Counted from the first letter of the stretch, positions 35,269 through 44,752 are shown. The stretch: 64,000 bases of DNA from Geothrix rubra (GCF_030268065.1 NZ_BSDD01000005.1:308487-372486); one strand, 5' to 3'. Program-made: numbers and translations. The notes: a model not told the origin generated them from the letters alone.

Positions 35269-37107
35269 TCACGGATGGTGCGCCGACGGCCTTCCTGCGA
35301 GACCCGCCTGGCTGTCAGGCCCGGTGCGGGCAGACGCGGGCGCCGCCGGCCCCGCGGCGGGCGTCGGCGTCCGATCGCCGGCACCCGTCTTCGGGCTCCG
35401 TGGGGGCTTCTTCCGCGCAGGCGGATCGACGGTCCCGGGAAGGGGCTCGACCTTCTGCTTGTCCAGGAATCCCGGAAGGATGGCATGGGAGAGGCCGTTC
35501 CCGATGAGCTTGCGGATGGCCTCCCACTCGTTGGTTTTGGGATCGCTGGTCGAACCGGAAATGCGGGTCACCGTGGCCACGGCCTTGCTGGATCGGTTCT
35601 TGAAGAGGCTCGCCAGCATTTGCAGCACGTGCATTTCCACGCGCTTTCCGAAGGGCTTCCCTTGATCCTTCTGGCGGTCGTAGATCTTCAGGTTCTTCAG
35701 CAGGGGCTTGATGTAGCCCTCCACCCGGCTGTTCTTCACGGTGATTTCGGTGTACACCGAGAACAGGCCCTCGGCCACATCCACCCCGGCGTAGGCGAGC
35801 AGGAACGCGTTGAGGTCGGGCAGGCGGGCATCATCCAGTTTGAGCCGGACATCAAAGTCCGCGGGGCTGGCGGTCAACCGGCTCCCGCCGGAGACCACGG
35901 TGGTTCCGTGGCCCATGAAGGTCCCATGGCCATGGAACCTGGATCTCCCCGGGCCGGCCTGGTTGCTCAGGTTTTCCAGGTCCAGGTCCACATCCGACAT
36001 GAACAAGCGGTACGGGGGGGTGGTGGCCTCGTTCACGAAGCCGATCTGGCTGTGCGTCAGCTTCAGGAGGTCCACCTGAAGGAGCAGGCTGGGCGCGTTG
36101 CGGACCTTCTTGGCCAGCTTGACGGCCTGCCTCCCATGTTCCCATTCGATCGCCTTGGTGGCGCGGCTGGTCACGTAATCCACGCGCAGGTGTTCGAAGC
36201 GGACGTCGCGGAGATGGGCTTTCTGGGCTTCGGGGGTGTACTCCATGGACCCGTTCACGGAAAGGAACCCGCCTCTGGTCCTCAGCTGGAAGTCCTGGGC
36301 AAGGGGATCGAGGCGATCCAAGGGAACCTGGACCAGGTGGATCTCCCCTCGGGCGGCGAGGTAGGGTTCGCGAAGGAAATCCGCCGCTCCCTTGAAACTG
36401 ACCCGCCCCGTGTCGAAGAGCACCCCTTCCAGGGTCACGGGAGATGGGAAGGTATCCCTGGCCGCGGCGATGTTGCGCACATTCCTGGCCACCATGGAGA
36501 CCTTCGTGAGCTGGAGCGGTCTGCCGGTGGTGTCGCCGGAAAGGTAGAGGAGAGAGCCATCCAGGACTTCCACCCGGTCCAGCTTGATGGGATAGACGGA
36601 TTCCACGGCGCGTTGCCAACCCCGATCCTTCAGGCTCACGTGGCTGTTGGCCTCCTCCTTGAGCTGGTCCAGGTTGATGTGCAGCGCGGGACGCAGGATG
36701 GTCAGGTCCCCGGCCACCTTGAGGCGAAGCAGCTCATGGAACACCAGGGAGAACTCCAGGGCGCCGAAATCCGCGACGGGCGGATCCGGGTGGGAGTTCT
36801 GCACCAGGACCAGGTTGTCCAGGTCGAAGGCCAACTTCCAGATGTGGGGGCGCGCCCGGCCGATGCGGACCGTATAGCCGTTCAGCTTCGAATTCATGGT
36901 CCGCTCGGCCCACCTGCGCATGGGGCTCGCGAGCAGGGCATCCAGCATCCACAGGACCACCACGAGGGACCCGGCCAGGCCCGAAAGGATCGCCTTGCCG
37001 GGATTGGCCCGGCAGACCTTCAAGAACCGCCTCCACCGCCCCGGGGGGGCGGCTCCTGGAAGAGGGTCTCCCGGGCCCTCCGGAGGGAATGGTTCGAGCG
37101 TTTCCAT
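35269..37107 (-). CDS. AsmA/DUF748-like envelope protein
   Basis: This 612-residue protein has one N-terminal membrane helix (LSGLAGSLVVVLWMLDALLA, about residues 39-58). A long repetitive beta-strand region follows (FDLDNLVLVQNSHPDPPVAD, LEFSLVFHELLRLKVAGDLT, LRVDYVTSRATKAIEW) and a basic Pro/Ala-rich C-terminus. This is the architecture of DUF748/AsmA-like proteins, which are anchored in the inner membrane and face the periplasm; some of the wider family carry lipids between membranes. It is the last gene of the SOD-ferritin-encapsulin operon, 26 bp after the shell gene. A link to the nanocompartment is not obvious. Confidence 0.65.
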   Translation of the reverse strand: METLEPFPPEGPGDPLPGAAPPGRWRRFLKVCRANPGKAILSGLAGSLVVVLWMLDALLASPMRRWAERTMNSKLNGYTVRIGRARPHIWKLAFDLDNLVLVQNSHPDPPVADFGALEFSLVFHELLRLKVAGDLTILRPALHINLDQLKEEANSHVSLKDRGWQRAVESVYPIKLDRVEVLDGSLLYLSGDTTGRPLQLTKVSMVARNVRNIAAARDTFPSPVTLEGVLFDTGRVSFKGAADFLREPYLAARGEIHLVQVPLDRLDPLAQDFQLRTRGGFLSVNGSMEYTPEAQKAHLRDVRFEHLRVDYVTSRATKAIEWEHGRQAVKLAKKVRNAPSLLLQVDLLKLTHSQIGFVNEATTPPYRLFMSDVDLDLENLSNQAGPGRSRFHGHGTFMGHGTTVVSGGSRLTASPADFDVRLKLDDARLPDLNAFLLAYAGVDVAEGLFSVYTEITVKNSRVEGYIKPLLKNLKIYDRQKDQGKPFGKRVEMHVLQMLASLFKNRSSKAVATVTRISGSTSDPKTNEWEAIRKLIGNGLSHAILPGFLDKQKVEPLPGTVDPPARKKPPRSPKTGAGDRTPTPAAGPAAPASARTGPDSQAGLAGRPSAHHP

Positions 37108-37133
37108 GACCGTGTCTGATGCGATTCCCGTGA

Positions 37134-37970
37134 TCAGGAGGCCGAGGCGTCCGGGGAGGAGCGGGGCTGAAGCCTCACCTCCACGGCCGCCGCGGGCTCA
37201 AGCACCCGGAAGGTGAAGGATTCCGTGAAATACAGCTCGACCTCCCGGGTGTCGTGCCGTTGGTAGCCGATGGTCAGGTCCTGGCCGACGGTCATCTCGA
37301 AATCGCCCCCCCGGCGCGAGAGCACAGCCCCGCCCTCAAGGGCCGGACTCCAATGGATGCCGCCGGAGAAGAGGACCTCGACCCGCTTACGTAGCGGGTA
37401 GGCCCCTGGATCTCCAGCCATCAGCCACGCGTAGGGTTCCGTGCCCAGGACCAGGGCGAACGGACCCCCGATCTCAGCCTCCTGGATGGCGAGCAGGGCC
37501 CTTTCGAGGGATTCGGTGAACCTGCCCCGGTCGGGGCTGAGGGGCACCGGCGGATGGCTGGGGCCCTCAAGCATGCCCTGGATGCCGGCCCCATCGAATC
37601 CCCGGTAGAGGGCCGTCTCTTCGAAGATCGCCACCCTTCTCGCGGCCTCGGTCAGGCCATGCAGATCCGGGTTCTTCGCACCGCGCGCGACATCATCCAG
37701 TTCCCAGATCCCCAGGGTGAAGGGCACCCGGATCTCGAGGAGCGGGAGGACCTTGTGCAGTCCCCAGGCCACTCCGCCCTTTGTCTCCCCGGATCCGACG
37801 TCCAGCCTCCCGAGGTTCACCGCGGCGAACTGCCAGCCATGGGGGCCGCAGAAGTCCACCAGTTTCCGTCCCGAGAGGTTCCCCTTCAGGATCCGTGAGC
37901 TCTGGCGTTCGATCTCCCTCCAGGCTTCGTCTGTGATGGGCGCCATGTCGCGCCGGAGGATGTCTGTCAT
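37134..37970 (-). CDS. enc: Family 1 encapsulin nanocompartment shell protein
   Basis: This 278-residue HK97-fold shell protein self-assembles into a protein cage around cargo. The family N-terminus is plain: MTDILRRDMAPITDEAWREI, then LKGNLSGRKLVDFCGPHGW and FAAVNLGRLD, with the E-loop region LPLLEIRVPFTLGIWELDDV and C-terminal YFTESFTFRVLEP. The length is typical of ferritin-type encapsulins. The gene lies 28 bp after a ferritin-like cargo gene that carries a C-terminal targeting peptide, so cargo and shell are made together. Iron storage is the expected role; an SOD homologue upstream suggests protection from superoxide as well (inference). Confidence 0.93.
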   Translation of the reverse strand: MTDILRRDMAPITDEAWREIERQSSRILKGNLSGRKLVDFCGPHGWQFAAVNLGRLDVGSGETKGGVAWGLHKVLPLLEIRVPFTLGIWELDDVARGAKNPDLHGLTEAARRVAIFEETALYRGFDGAGIQGMLEGPSHPPVPLSPDRGRFTESLERALLAIQEAEIGGPFALVLGTEPYAWLMAGDPGAYPLRKRVEVLFSGGIHWSPALEGGAVLSRRGGDFEMTVGQDLTIGYQRHDTREVELYFTESFTFRVLEPAAAVEVRLQPRSSPDASAS

Positions 37971-37998
37971 GGCCGTATCTCCTGGGCGGAGCGCCCGT

Positions 37999-38337
37999 TC
38001 ATTTCAGGTTTCCCAATCCCAGGCCGCTGCCAGGCGCCGCCGGAGGTCCGGCCCCGGCAGCCACCTCGGTCAGGGCCCCTGACGCGAAGATGAATTTCCG
38101 CATCTGGGTGTCGAATTCAGGCATGGCCCGGCGGAGCCACTCGAGCAGCATCGCCGCGTGCTCCATCTCGTCGTTGCGGTTGTGGATCAGGATGGCCTTG
38201 ATGGACGCGTCCTCCGACACATCCGCTCGCTGGTGGTAGTTGTCGATGGCCTCCAGCTCTTCCTGGAGGCTGGCCAGCGCCCGATGGAGGTCGAGCGCCC
38301 CGGCCGAGAGGCCCGCTTCGATGAGTCCGCCGTTCAT
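37999..38337 (-). CDS. Encapsulated ferritin-like cargo protein (EncFtn)
   Basis: This 112-residue two-helix ferritin-like protein is of the EncFtn type, which oxidises Fe(II) at a dimer interface and mineralises it inside an encapsulin. The ligands align: E26/E27 in QEELEAIDNY and E57, H60 in NDEMEHAAMLLEW, the same spacing as E31/E32, E62 and H65 of the Rhodospirillum enzyme. The C-terminus GSGLGLGNLK after a Gly/Ala/Pro linker is a typical encapsulin-loading peptide. I start at the ATG at 38337, which overlaps the stop of the SOD gene (ATGA). It is the middle gene of the operon. Confidence 0.93.
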   Translation of the reverse strand: MNGGLIEAGLSAGALDLHRALASLQEELEAIDNYHQRADVSEDASIKAILIHNRNDEMEHAAMLLEWLRRAMPEFDTQMRKFIFASGALTEVAAGAGPPAAPGSGLGLGNLK

Positions 38338-38945
38338 GTAAGGTCGCCTTCCCCGCCACCGGCATTCAGGACGCCGAACCGCCTGGATACTTCGCTCCAC
38401 TTGATGTTTTCGAGGAAGGCGTTGATGTAGTCAGGGCGCCTGATGCCGTAATCCACCATGAAGGCGTGCTCCCAGCTGTCCAGCACCAGGAGCAGGTCCT
38501 GCTCGATCGGCAGGCCGAGATGGTGCTCGGCCACGAAATAGGTGTGGAGCCTGCCGTCCCGGCGGTTGCGGGTCAGCAGCGCCCAGCCGGGGCCACACAG
38601 GGCGGCCGCCTTGAGATCGGCCAGCACCTGGTCCTTGCCGCCCTGGGCCTCCAGGGCATGCTGAATCCCCGGGCTGAGGGCCGCATCGGCCCCGAGGTTC
38701 TCGAAGTAGCGCTCGTGGAGGAAGGTGCCGTTGAAGGCCACGGCTTCCCGGCGCTTCAGTTCGCTGTATTCGTTGAAGGAATAGTTGGGTTTGGCATTGC
38801 TCGTGAGGGTAAGCTTCTCCTCGATCTCATTGAGCTTGGCCAGATAGCCCTTGTAGAGGGTGAAGTGCAGGTCCAGCTGGCTGTCGCTGAACCCCTTCAA
38901 GGTTCCGCCCTTCAGGTACTCGTAGTTCTTGGGTTCGTACGCCAT
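38334..38945 (-). CDS. Fe/Mn superoxide dismutase family protein
   Basis: This 203-residue protein has the Fe/Mn-SOD fold. The metal ligands fit H27 (DLHFTLYKGYL), H77 (FLHERYFENLG), D156 and H160 (VLDSWEHAFMVDYGIRRPDY). The C-terminal RRPDYINAFLENIKW is typical of the family. There is no signal peptide and no clear cargo peptide at the C-terminus (GGGEGDLT). ATG at 38945 is preceded by GGGGGA; a longer frame to 39029 lacks support. It is first of the operon with EncFtn and encapsulin and overlaps the EncFtn start, so superoxide handling is coupled to iron storage at the expression level. Confidence 0.87.
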   Translation of the reverse strand: MAYEPKNYEYLKGGTLKGFSDSQLDLHFTLYKGYLAKLNEIEEKLTLTSNAKPNYSFNEYSELKRREAVAFNGTFLHERYFENLGADAALSPGIQHALEAQGGKDQVLADLKAAALCGPGWALLTRNRRDGRLHTYFVAEHHLGLPIEQDLLLVLDSWEHAFMVDYGIRRPDYINAFLENIKWSEVSRRFGVLNAGGGEGDLT

Positions 38946-39352
38946 GAATTCCCCCGCAAAGGTTCCACATGGCGCAGTCCATCTGATGACGGGGCACCTG
39001 GGCCCATCAGCAGGCATCTTTTGAACCAAAACAATAAGCCAAATTGATAGAATTTTTACATAATATCGCTGGTCTGGATTGGGTGGATCATCCCATCAAG
39101 TTGAAATGCAGCCTCGGTCAGATCGAAGGGCTGCGTCGACCCGGATCCCGCCTATGAACCGGATCGGGAAGGCCCCGTCGGGCCCGGCCCTGATCCAGGG
39201 GAAGCGGCACCGACTTCACTTGATCGGGAGGTCCATAAAGTCTACATTGGCCTGGAGGGTGTTGAATAATAAGGTGATTCGGTGGTAGCCAATGGACTCG
39301 GCCCGGGTCCTTCTGTGATGCTGAAAGTTTGTCCCCGAAAGGATCCGACGTG
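38946..39352. other. Divergent intergenic region between the SOD-encapsulin operon and hemerythrin
   Basis: About 400 bp without a convincing gene. An AT-rich patch at about 39029-39070 is the best place for the minus-strand operon promoter; a second one (GTTGAATAATAAGG, near 39261-39274) could serve the hemerythrin gene. I see no clear Fur or OxyR box. Short ORFs here are low-quality. Confidence 0.4.
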
Positions 39353-39757
39353 ATGGATGTGGTCTGGAGTACGCGGTACAACACAGGCATCCAGCTCATC
39401 GACGAGCAGCACAAGGAACTCTTCTCCACCGTGAACGAGCTTCGGACGTCGGTCCAGGCGGGAGCCGACCGGCAGGTGATCGAGCACCTCCTGGACTCCC
39501 TCCTGAGAGCCTCGGCCCGGCATTTCGCCTCGGAGGAGAGGTTCATGGGCGAGCATGGCTATCCGGACCTGGCCCAGCATGTGGCGGAGCATGCCGCCAT
39601 GCTGACCAGCCTGAAGGAACTCCAGGCCAAGTTCCTTGAGAGCCACCACAGCATGGCCATGATGGTGCCCACCTTCATGGAAGGCTGGTTCAAGCATCAC
39701 ATCAGCGACGGGGACTTCGGGTTCGTGACCTTCCTGAAGGCCCGGGGCCTGGTCTGA
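39353..39757 (+). CDS. Bacteriohemerythrin
   Basis: This 134-residue four-helix O2-binding protein has a diiron centre. The ligand set is visible: His in the IQLIDEQHKELF helix, His and Glu in ARHFASEERFM, His in HVAEHAAML, and His/Asp in WFKHHISDGDFGF. There is no signal or membrane segment, so it is a cytosolic single-domain hemerythrin that may store, deliver or sense oxygen. ATG at 39353 follows GAAAGGA by 9 bases. It diverges from the SOD-EncFtn-encapsulin operon, which supports a shared iron/oxygen theme. Confidence 0.93.
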   Translation: MDVVWSTRYNTGIQLIDEQHKELFSTVNELRTSVQAGADRQVIEHLLDSLLRASARHFASEERFMGEHGYPDLAQHVAEHAAMLTSLKELQAKFLESHHSMAMMVPTFMEGWFKHHISDGDFGFVTFLKARGLV

Positions 39758-39863
39758 CCCGGGGTAGCCACCTGCTCCCCGTCGACCACGGTCGGGTAAC
39801 GGGCCTGTATCGATCAGGTTACTTCTGCCGCCCGAAAAAGGAGCTTGAGAGGCACCCCGCCTT

Positions 39864-39885
39864 TGGGAATGCTTGTGTATTCCCA
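39864..39885. promoter_or_regulatory. Inverted repeat upstream of the Oar-like receptor
   Basis: TGGGAAT and ATTCCCA form a perfect 7-bp inverted repeat with an 8-base spacer, 71 bp before the receptor start. It could be an operator; no regulator is indicated. Confidence 0.3.
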
Positions 39886-39956
39886 GGAACCGGTCGCAAT
39901 TGCGGGGATCCTCCCGCCCGGTCGATACGCCATCCCCCCATGGCTTAGGAGCATCC

Positions 39957-42900
39957 ATGAACCGACGCTGGACAACCCTCTTCCTGACAGGCCTCGCCTG
40001 CGCCACGGTGGCGCAGGCCCAGACCTCCTCCACTGCCGGCGCGGTGAGGGGCGTCATCAAGAGCAAGGCGGGCCAGGCCCAGGCCGGGGCCTCCGTGGTG
40101 CTCCGCAACCTGGACACGGGCCTCACCCGCACCGCCGTGACGAATGCCGCCGGCGAGTACCAGATCGGCCTGCTGCCGGTCGGCGCCTACGAGCTCACCA
40201 TCACCGCCCAGGGCATGCGGGCCGTCAAGGATGCCAACATCCACGTGGTCCTCGGCCAGAGCAGCGTGGCCAACTTCAACCTGGACAAGGCGGAAGCGGC
40301 CGCCACGGTGGAGATCGTCTCGTCCTCCCAGACCCTCGACACCACCCAGGTGAACACCATCACCTCCGTGGACGAGAAGCTGGTGGAATCCATCCCCCTC
40401 AACGGCCGCGACTTCACCAACCTGGTGAACCTGACGCCCGGAACGACCTACGACCCCGACAACAACCGCGTGGCCGTTGAAGGCGCCCGCGGCATCCAGA
40501 ACAACCTCACGATCGACGGCGCCTCCTACCAGTCGAACTTCTTCGGCGAGCAGCGCGGGTCCACGCGCATCCCCTTCGCCTTCGGCGCGGACACCATCAA
40601 GGAACTGCAGATCATCACCAACGCCTTCGACGCCCAGTACGGCAACGCCGCGGGCGCGGTGATCAACGCCGTCACCAAGACCGGCACCAACGAATTCTCC
40701 GGCACGGCGCTCTACCAGGTCCGCCCGCAGTCCCTGGTCGCCAAGATCCGGCCCGTGCCCTACGATCCCCGCGGCACCGTCAACACCGACAAGGCCGAGA
40801 CGAAGAACTTCACCCAGACCCAGTTCAACGTGAACGTGGGCGGGCCCATCATCAAGGACAAGCTGTTCTTCTTCGTGGGCGTGGAGACCTACAAGTACAA
40901 GGAGGACTTCACCCCCGACTTCGCCATCTCCAGCAGCGGGGGCAACAGCCTGGCCAACTTCAACACCTTCCTGGGGACCTTCGGGAACCTGGTGATGGGC
41001 AACGACGGGCGCACCCTCGCCCAGGAAGGCGGCCGCACCTACACCAACGACCGCACGAACACCGTGTACTTCGGCCGCCTGGACTGGACCATCAACGAGA
41101 ACCACCGGGCCACCCTGCGGGTGAACGCCCAGGACTGGAAGTCCGAGAACGGCACCACCTCCTTCACCAGCTCCTTCGCCCCCACCACCGGGCAGACCCA
41201 GCAGGGCCTCGAGAAGAACAGCGGCATCTCCTGGGTGGTGGAGCTGAACAGCCTCCTCGGCCCCAACCTGGTGAACGAGGCCCGCATCCAGCGCGCCATC
41301 GAGCGCCGCCCCCGCTACGCCAACAGCACCGCGTCTCCTGAGTTCCAGGTGAACGGCGGCTTCACGGCCGGCCAGAACAACTTCCTGCCCAACGGCCTCG
41401 ACGAGTACACCTGGCAGGTCATCGACAACCTCACCTGGAACCAGGGCGACTGGACCGTCAAGGGCGGCGTCGACCTCCAGTGGTTCGACTTCAAGAACAC
41501 CTTCTTCCGCTATCAGAACGGCTCCATCCAGTTCGGCAACTACAGCGTGGCGAACCGCTGGGCCACCGGGACCGTGGCCACCGCGGACAGCCTCACCTAC
41601 GTGGGCGCCTTCAGCAACTACGGCGGCGCGATCTCCTACTCCTCCAAGCTGCTCGCGGGCTACGTGCAGGGCCAGTACCAGGGCCTCCTGGACCGGCGCC
41701 TCATGCTGAGCCTTGGCCTCCGGACCACCCGCGAGGTGCAGCCCGACAATCCGCGGCCGAACCCCCAGTTCGCGGGTCTCGACCAGGCCAACAGCAGCAC
41801 CTCGACCGATCCGCGTTTCGGGTTCACCTATGACCTGACCGGGCAGGGCAAGACCCTCCTGCGCGGCGGCTACGGCTGGTTCTCCAGCCCCAACCCCAGC
41901 CTCACCGTGTCCAACACGATGAACAGCAACGGGAACACCACCTCGACCTACTTCATCAACAACGGCGCCACGACCAACACCCTCTTCAATTCCGGCCTGC
42001 TGTCCTACGCGAACCTCGTGTCCGGAACCACGCTGAACCGGCTGGATCCCGCGCTCCTCTCCACCCTGGCCTCCACGGCCGGGAAGCAGGGCCAGGTCTG
42101 GGACCCCCGCAACAAGATGACCGTGGCGAAGCGGACCTCCCTCGGGCTCGAGCACACCTACGACAGCGGCTACACGGTGGGCGTGCAGGGGGTGTATGCC
42201 AAGTTCGAGAACCTCCAGTACTTCGTGAACATCAACCTGAACCAGGTGGGTGCCCCGGCCGGGTCCTACTACAACGACGGCTACGCCCTGCCGGACGTCA
42301 ACCGGTTCAGCACCACCGGTCGGCCCAACAAGGCCATGGTCGCCGGCCGGCTCATGGACTTCACCGGGTTCGGCAACGTGTTCCTGAGCAAGAACGACGG
42401 CGACGGCTCCTACCAGGCCCTGATCCTCACCTTGTCCAAGCGGTCCGATGCCGGGTGGGGCTTCACCTCCAACCTGACCTGGTCCAAAACCCGGGACAAC
42501 AACTCCAACGAGCGGACCACCGCCAGCAGCACCGCCGACTCCAACGTGAACAACCCGGCGGATCCCCTGGCGACCACCTCCTGGAGCGACAACGACCGCC
42601 GCTGGCGGGTGGTCTTCGCGGGCTACTTCCCCATCTACTGGGGCATCCAGGGCTCCGTGAACTACAGCTACACCACCGGACGGCCCTACAGCGCCATCGC
42701 CACCGCCGACGTCAACGGGGACGGCGGCCGCAACGACTACCTGCCCGGAACGGAGCGCAACGGCTTCCGCCAGCCCTCCATGCGGACCCTCGACCTGCGC
42801 CTGACCCGGGACTTCAAGCTCACCCGCCGGTTCGACGTCGAGACCTTCATCGATGTCTTCAACCTCCCCAACTGGGCCAACCAGCGCACCACCATCACCG

Positions 42901-42989
42901 GTGGCCAGCCCACCACGGATTTCGGCTACATCAACCTCCCGGACCGCAACACCCGCGAGGTCCAGCTGGGCGTCCGCGCCCGGTTCTAG
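39957..42989 (+). CDS. Oar-like TonB-dependent receptor with carboxypeptidase-regulatory domain
   Basis: This 1010-residue outer-membrane protein has a signal peptide (LFLTGLACATVAQAQ). A carboxypeptidase-regulatory-like beta-sandwich follows (AVRGVIKSKAGQAQAGASVV to about residue 115), then a plug domain (LVESIPLNGRDFTNLVNLTP, IQNNLTIDGASYQ, AVINAVTKTGTNEFSGTAL). The large barrel has many Asn/Thr-rich loops and ends VREVQLGVRARF-like (REVQLGVRARF). This Oar/TonB-receptor type is greatly expanded in Acidobacteriota and takes up large ligands such as glycans or peptides, or aids adhesion. ATG follows AGGAG by 6 bases. A strong terminator follows. Confidence 0.9.
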   Translation: MNRRWTTLFLTGLACATVAQAQTSSTAGAVRGVIKSKAGQAQAGASVVLRNLDTGLTRTAVTNAAGEYQIGLLPVGAYELTITAQGMRAVKDANIHVVLGQSSVANFNLDKAEAAATVEIVSSSQTLDTTQVNTITSVDEKLVESIPLNGRDFTNLVNLTPGTTYDPDNNRVAVEGARGIQNNLTIDGASYQSNFFGEQRGSTRIPFAFGADTIKELQIITNAFDAQYGNAAGAVINAVTKTGTNEFSGTALYQVRPQSLVAKIRPVPYDPRGTVNTDKAETKNFTQTQFNVNVGGPIIKDKLFFFVGVETYKYKEDFTPDFAISSSGGNSLANFNTFLGTFGNLVMGNDGRTLAQEGGRTYTNDRTNTVYFGRLDWTINENHRATLRVNAQDWKSENGTTSFTSSFAPTTGQTQQGLEKNSGISWVVELNSLLGPNLVNEARIQRAIERRPRYANSTASPEFQVNGGFTAGQNNFLPNGLDEYTWQVIDNLTWNQGDWTVKGGVDLQWFDFKNTFFRYQNGSIQFGNYSVANRWATGTVATADSLTYVGAFSNYGGAISYSSKLLAGYVQGQYQGLLDRRLMLSLGLRTTREVQPDNPRPNPQFAGLDQANSSTSTDPRFGFTYDLTGQGKTLLRGGYGWFSSPNPSLTVSNTMNSNGNTTSTYFINNGATTNTLFNSGLLSYANLVSGTTLNRLDPALLSTLASTAGKQGQVWDPRNKMTVAKRTSLGLEHTYDSGYTVGVQGVYAKFENLQYFVNINLNQVGAPAGSYYNDGYALPDVNRFSTTGRPNKAMVAGRLMDFTGFGNVFLSKNDGDGSYQALILTLSKRSDAGWGFTSNLTWSKTRDNNSNERTTASSTADSNVNNPADPLATTSWSDNDRRWRVVFAGYFPIYWGIQGSVNYSYTTGRPYSAIATADVNGDGGRNDYLPGTERNGFRQPSMRTLDLRLTRDFKLTRRFDVETFIDVFNLPNWANQRTTITGGQPTTDFGYINLPDRNTREVQLGVRARF

Positions 42990-43010
42990 CGCCACCCCGT
43001 TCCAGGAAGC

Positions 43011-43039
43011 AGGCCCCGCATCGCGGGGCCTGTTTCTTT
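43011..43039 (+). terminator. Rho-independent terminator of the Oar-like gene
   Basis: The stem AGGCCCCGC/GCGGGGCCT with loop ATC is followed by GTTTCTTT, 22 bases after the stop codon. Confidence 0.85.
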
Positions 43040-43151
43040 ATCGGATTGCCGCTGGGACCCGGCCATGCCCCCGGGGCAGGCCGGGCGGGGCCTGGATCGC
43101 GCTCCGGACCCGAAACGGGCGCGGGAGGCGCCGCCGGGCCCAGCCATGGGA

Positions 43152-43175
43152 AAGGCCCCGCCGGAGCGGGGCCTT
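43152..43175 (-). terminator. Terminator of the chemotaxis receptor gene
   Basis: A 10-bp stem (AAGGCCCCGC/GCGGGGCCTT) with a 4-base loop sits 26 bases beyond the chemotaxis gene stop on the minus strand and is followed there by TTTCCC. Its arms nearly repeat those of the terminator at 43011. Confidence 0.65.
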
Positions 43176-43201
43176 CAGGTGGCGTGCCGATGGGCCCGGG
43201 T

Positions 43202-44752
43202 TCAGATCCTGAAGCGGGCGACGATGGCGTTGAGCTGCTCGGCGAGGTGGCTGAGCTCGTCCACGGTGCGGGTGGACTCCTTGATGGTGGCGGCCATCTC
43301 TTCCATGGCGGCGGCGTTCTGCTCGGCGATGCCCGTCAGGTTGCCCATGGCGTCCACCACCCGCTGGCTGTCCTGGCTCTGGGCCTGGCTCTGCTCGCCG
43401 ATGGTCTTCATCCGCTCCGCGGAGGCCGTGATGGCCGCCTGGATGCTCTGCAGGGCCTCGCCGGCGGTGTTCACCATCTTGGTGCCGTCGCCGATGGCGC
43501 GATCGGAGGTCTGGATGAGGGCCGTGATCTCCTTCGCCGCGGTGGCGCTGCGTTCTGCCAGCTTGCGCACCTCCTCGGCCACCACCGCGAAGCCCTTGCC
43601 ATGCTCGCCGGCCTTGGCGGCCTCGATGGCGGCGTTCAGGGAGAGCAGGTTCGTCTGGTTGGCGATCTCGGTGATCACCGTGAGGATGTTGCCGATCTGC
43701 TTCGAGTTCTGGTTGATGGCCTGCATGCCGGAGACGGCGCCACCCACGGCGGTGCCGCCCTTGGCGGCGGCCTGCTGGGCCTGGTCGAAGACCTTGAGGG
43801 CGTCGGTCACATTGGAGAACACCACATTGGACGCACCGGCGATGGTCTGGACACTGCCGGTCGTGGTGTTGACGCTGCCCTTCTGGGTCTCCGCGGCCTG
43901 GGCGATGCTCTGGGCGGTGCTGTGCATCTCGGACATGCCCGCCGACATCTGCAGGGACCCCGAGGCGATGTTTGTGGAGATGGCCATCACCTGCTGCACG
44001 ATCCCGTGGATGTTCTCCACGAACCGGTTGAAGTGGCCGGCCAGCTGGGCGATCTCGTCAGTCCCGTGCACATCGAGGCGCGCCGTCAGGTCGCCCTCGC
44101 CCTCGGAGATGTCCCGCATGCGCTTCTGGATGTTCTCGAGGGGTTTCACGATGGCATTGCCCAGCAGCCAGGCGGCGACGAAGCCCAGGGCGACCATGAA
44201 CACCCCGAGGAGGGCCATGCCCGCCAGCGCGGCGATCTGGTCCTGGCGCAGCTTGTCGTGGTTCACCAGGAGCACCAGGTAGGACTTCACGGGAGCCCCG
44301 TCGATCTTCACGAGGGAACCCACCACCAGGTAGCCCTTGGCGTCCAGGAAGAGGTTCTCCTTGCTCATGTCCTTGCCGGCGGCCGCGGCCATGAAGGCAT
44401 CGGCGATGGCACTGGCATCCGCCTCGGCCTTGGCCTTGGACTTCGCCATGATCTTCGTGGCCTTGGTCGCGGGATCGGAGGTCACCACCAGCGCCTGGGT
44501 GATGTCGGCATCGTTCTTCAGGGCCTCCAGACCGCGCTCGACCAGGCCCGTGTCCTCGAACTGGACGCCGGACTGGACGTTGTCCGCCACCAGGGAGGCC
44601 AGGCTGCTGGCCTTCAGCCTCAGGCCCGAGTTGAGGGCCGAGTCCAGGCGCCAGACGGAGAAGATCGTGGCCGAACCGCCCAGCACCACCGCCAGGGCGA
44701 GGATGGAGTAGAGCAGCTTCTTTCGGATGTTGAGGTTGTTCCAGAATGCCAT
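43202..44752 (-). CDS. Methyl-accepting chemotaxis protein
   Basis: This 516-residue transmembrane receptor has helix 1 at about residues 13-33 ([19 protein letters not shown]) and a single-Cache-like periplasmic domain of about 140 residues ([20 protein letters not shown]). Helix 2 is at about 180-200 ([24 protein letters not shown]), followed by a HAMP domain and a long signalling helix pair. The hairpin tip contains [24 protein letters not shown], the conserved CheA/CheW-binding core. ATG at 44752 is chosen because the TM helix begins right after; the ribosome site is weak. No other che genes are near. Confidence 0.92.
   Translation of the reverse strand: MAFWNNLNIRKKLLYSILALAVVLGGSATIFSVWRLDSALNSGLRLKASSLASLVADNVQSGVQFEDTGLVERGLEALKNDADITQALVVTSDPATKATKIMAKSKAKAEADASAIADAFMAAAAGKDMSKENLFLDAKGYLVVGSLVKIDGAPVKSYLVLLVNHDKLRQDQIAALAGMALLGVFMVALGFVAAWLLGNAIVKPLENIQKRMRDISEGEGDLTARLDVHGTDEIAQLAGHFNRFVENIHGIVQQVMAISTNIASGSLQMSAGMSEMHSTAQSIAQAAETQKGSVNTTTGSVQTIAGASNVVFSNVTDALKVFDQAQQAAAKGGTAVGGAVSGMQAINQNSKQIGNILTVITEIANQTNLLSLNAAIEAAKAGEHGKGFAVVAEEVRKLAERSATAAKEITALIQTSDRAIGDGTKMVNTAGEALQSIQAAITASAERMKTIGEQSQAQSQDSQRVVDAMGNLTGIAEQNAAAMEEMAATIKESTRTVDELSHLAEQLNAIVARFRI

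Noticed and set aside
38338..38400. Longer EncFtn start at 38400
   Set aside because: It adds 21 Arg-rich residues from the SOD coding region; the ATG overlapping the SOD stop fits the family.
39945..42995. 1016-codon frame opposite the Oar-like receptor
   Set aside because: It is antisense to a clear receptor gene, low in complexity and without a ribosome site.
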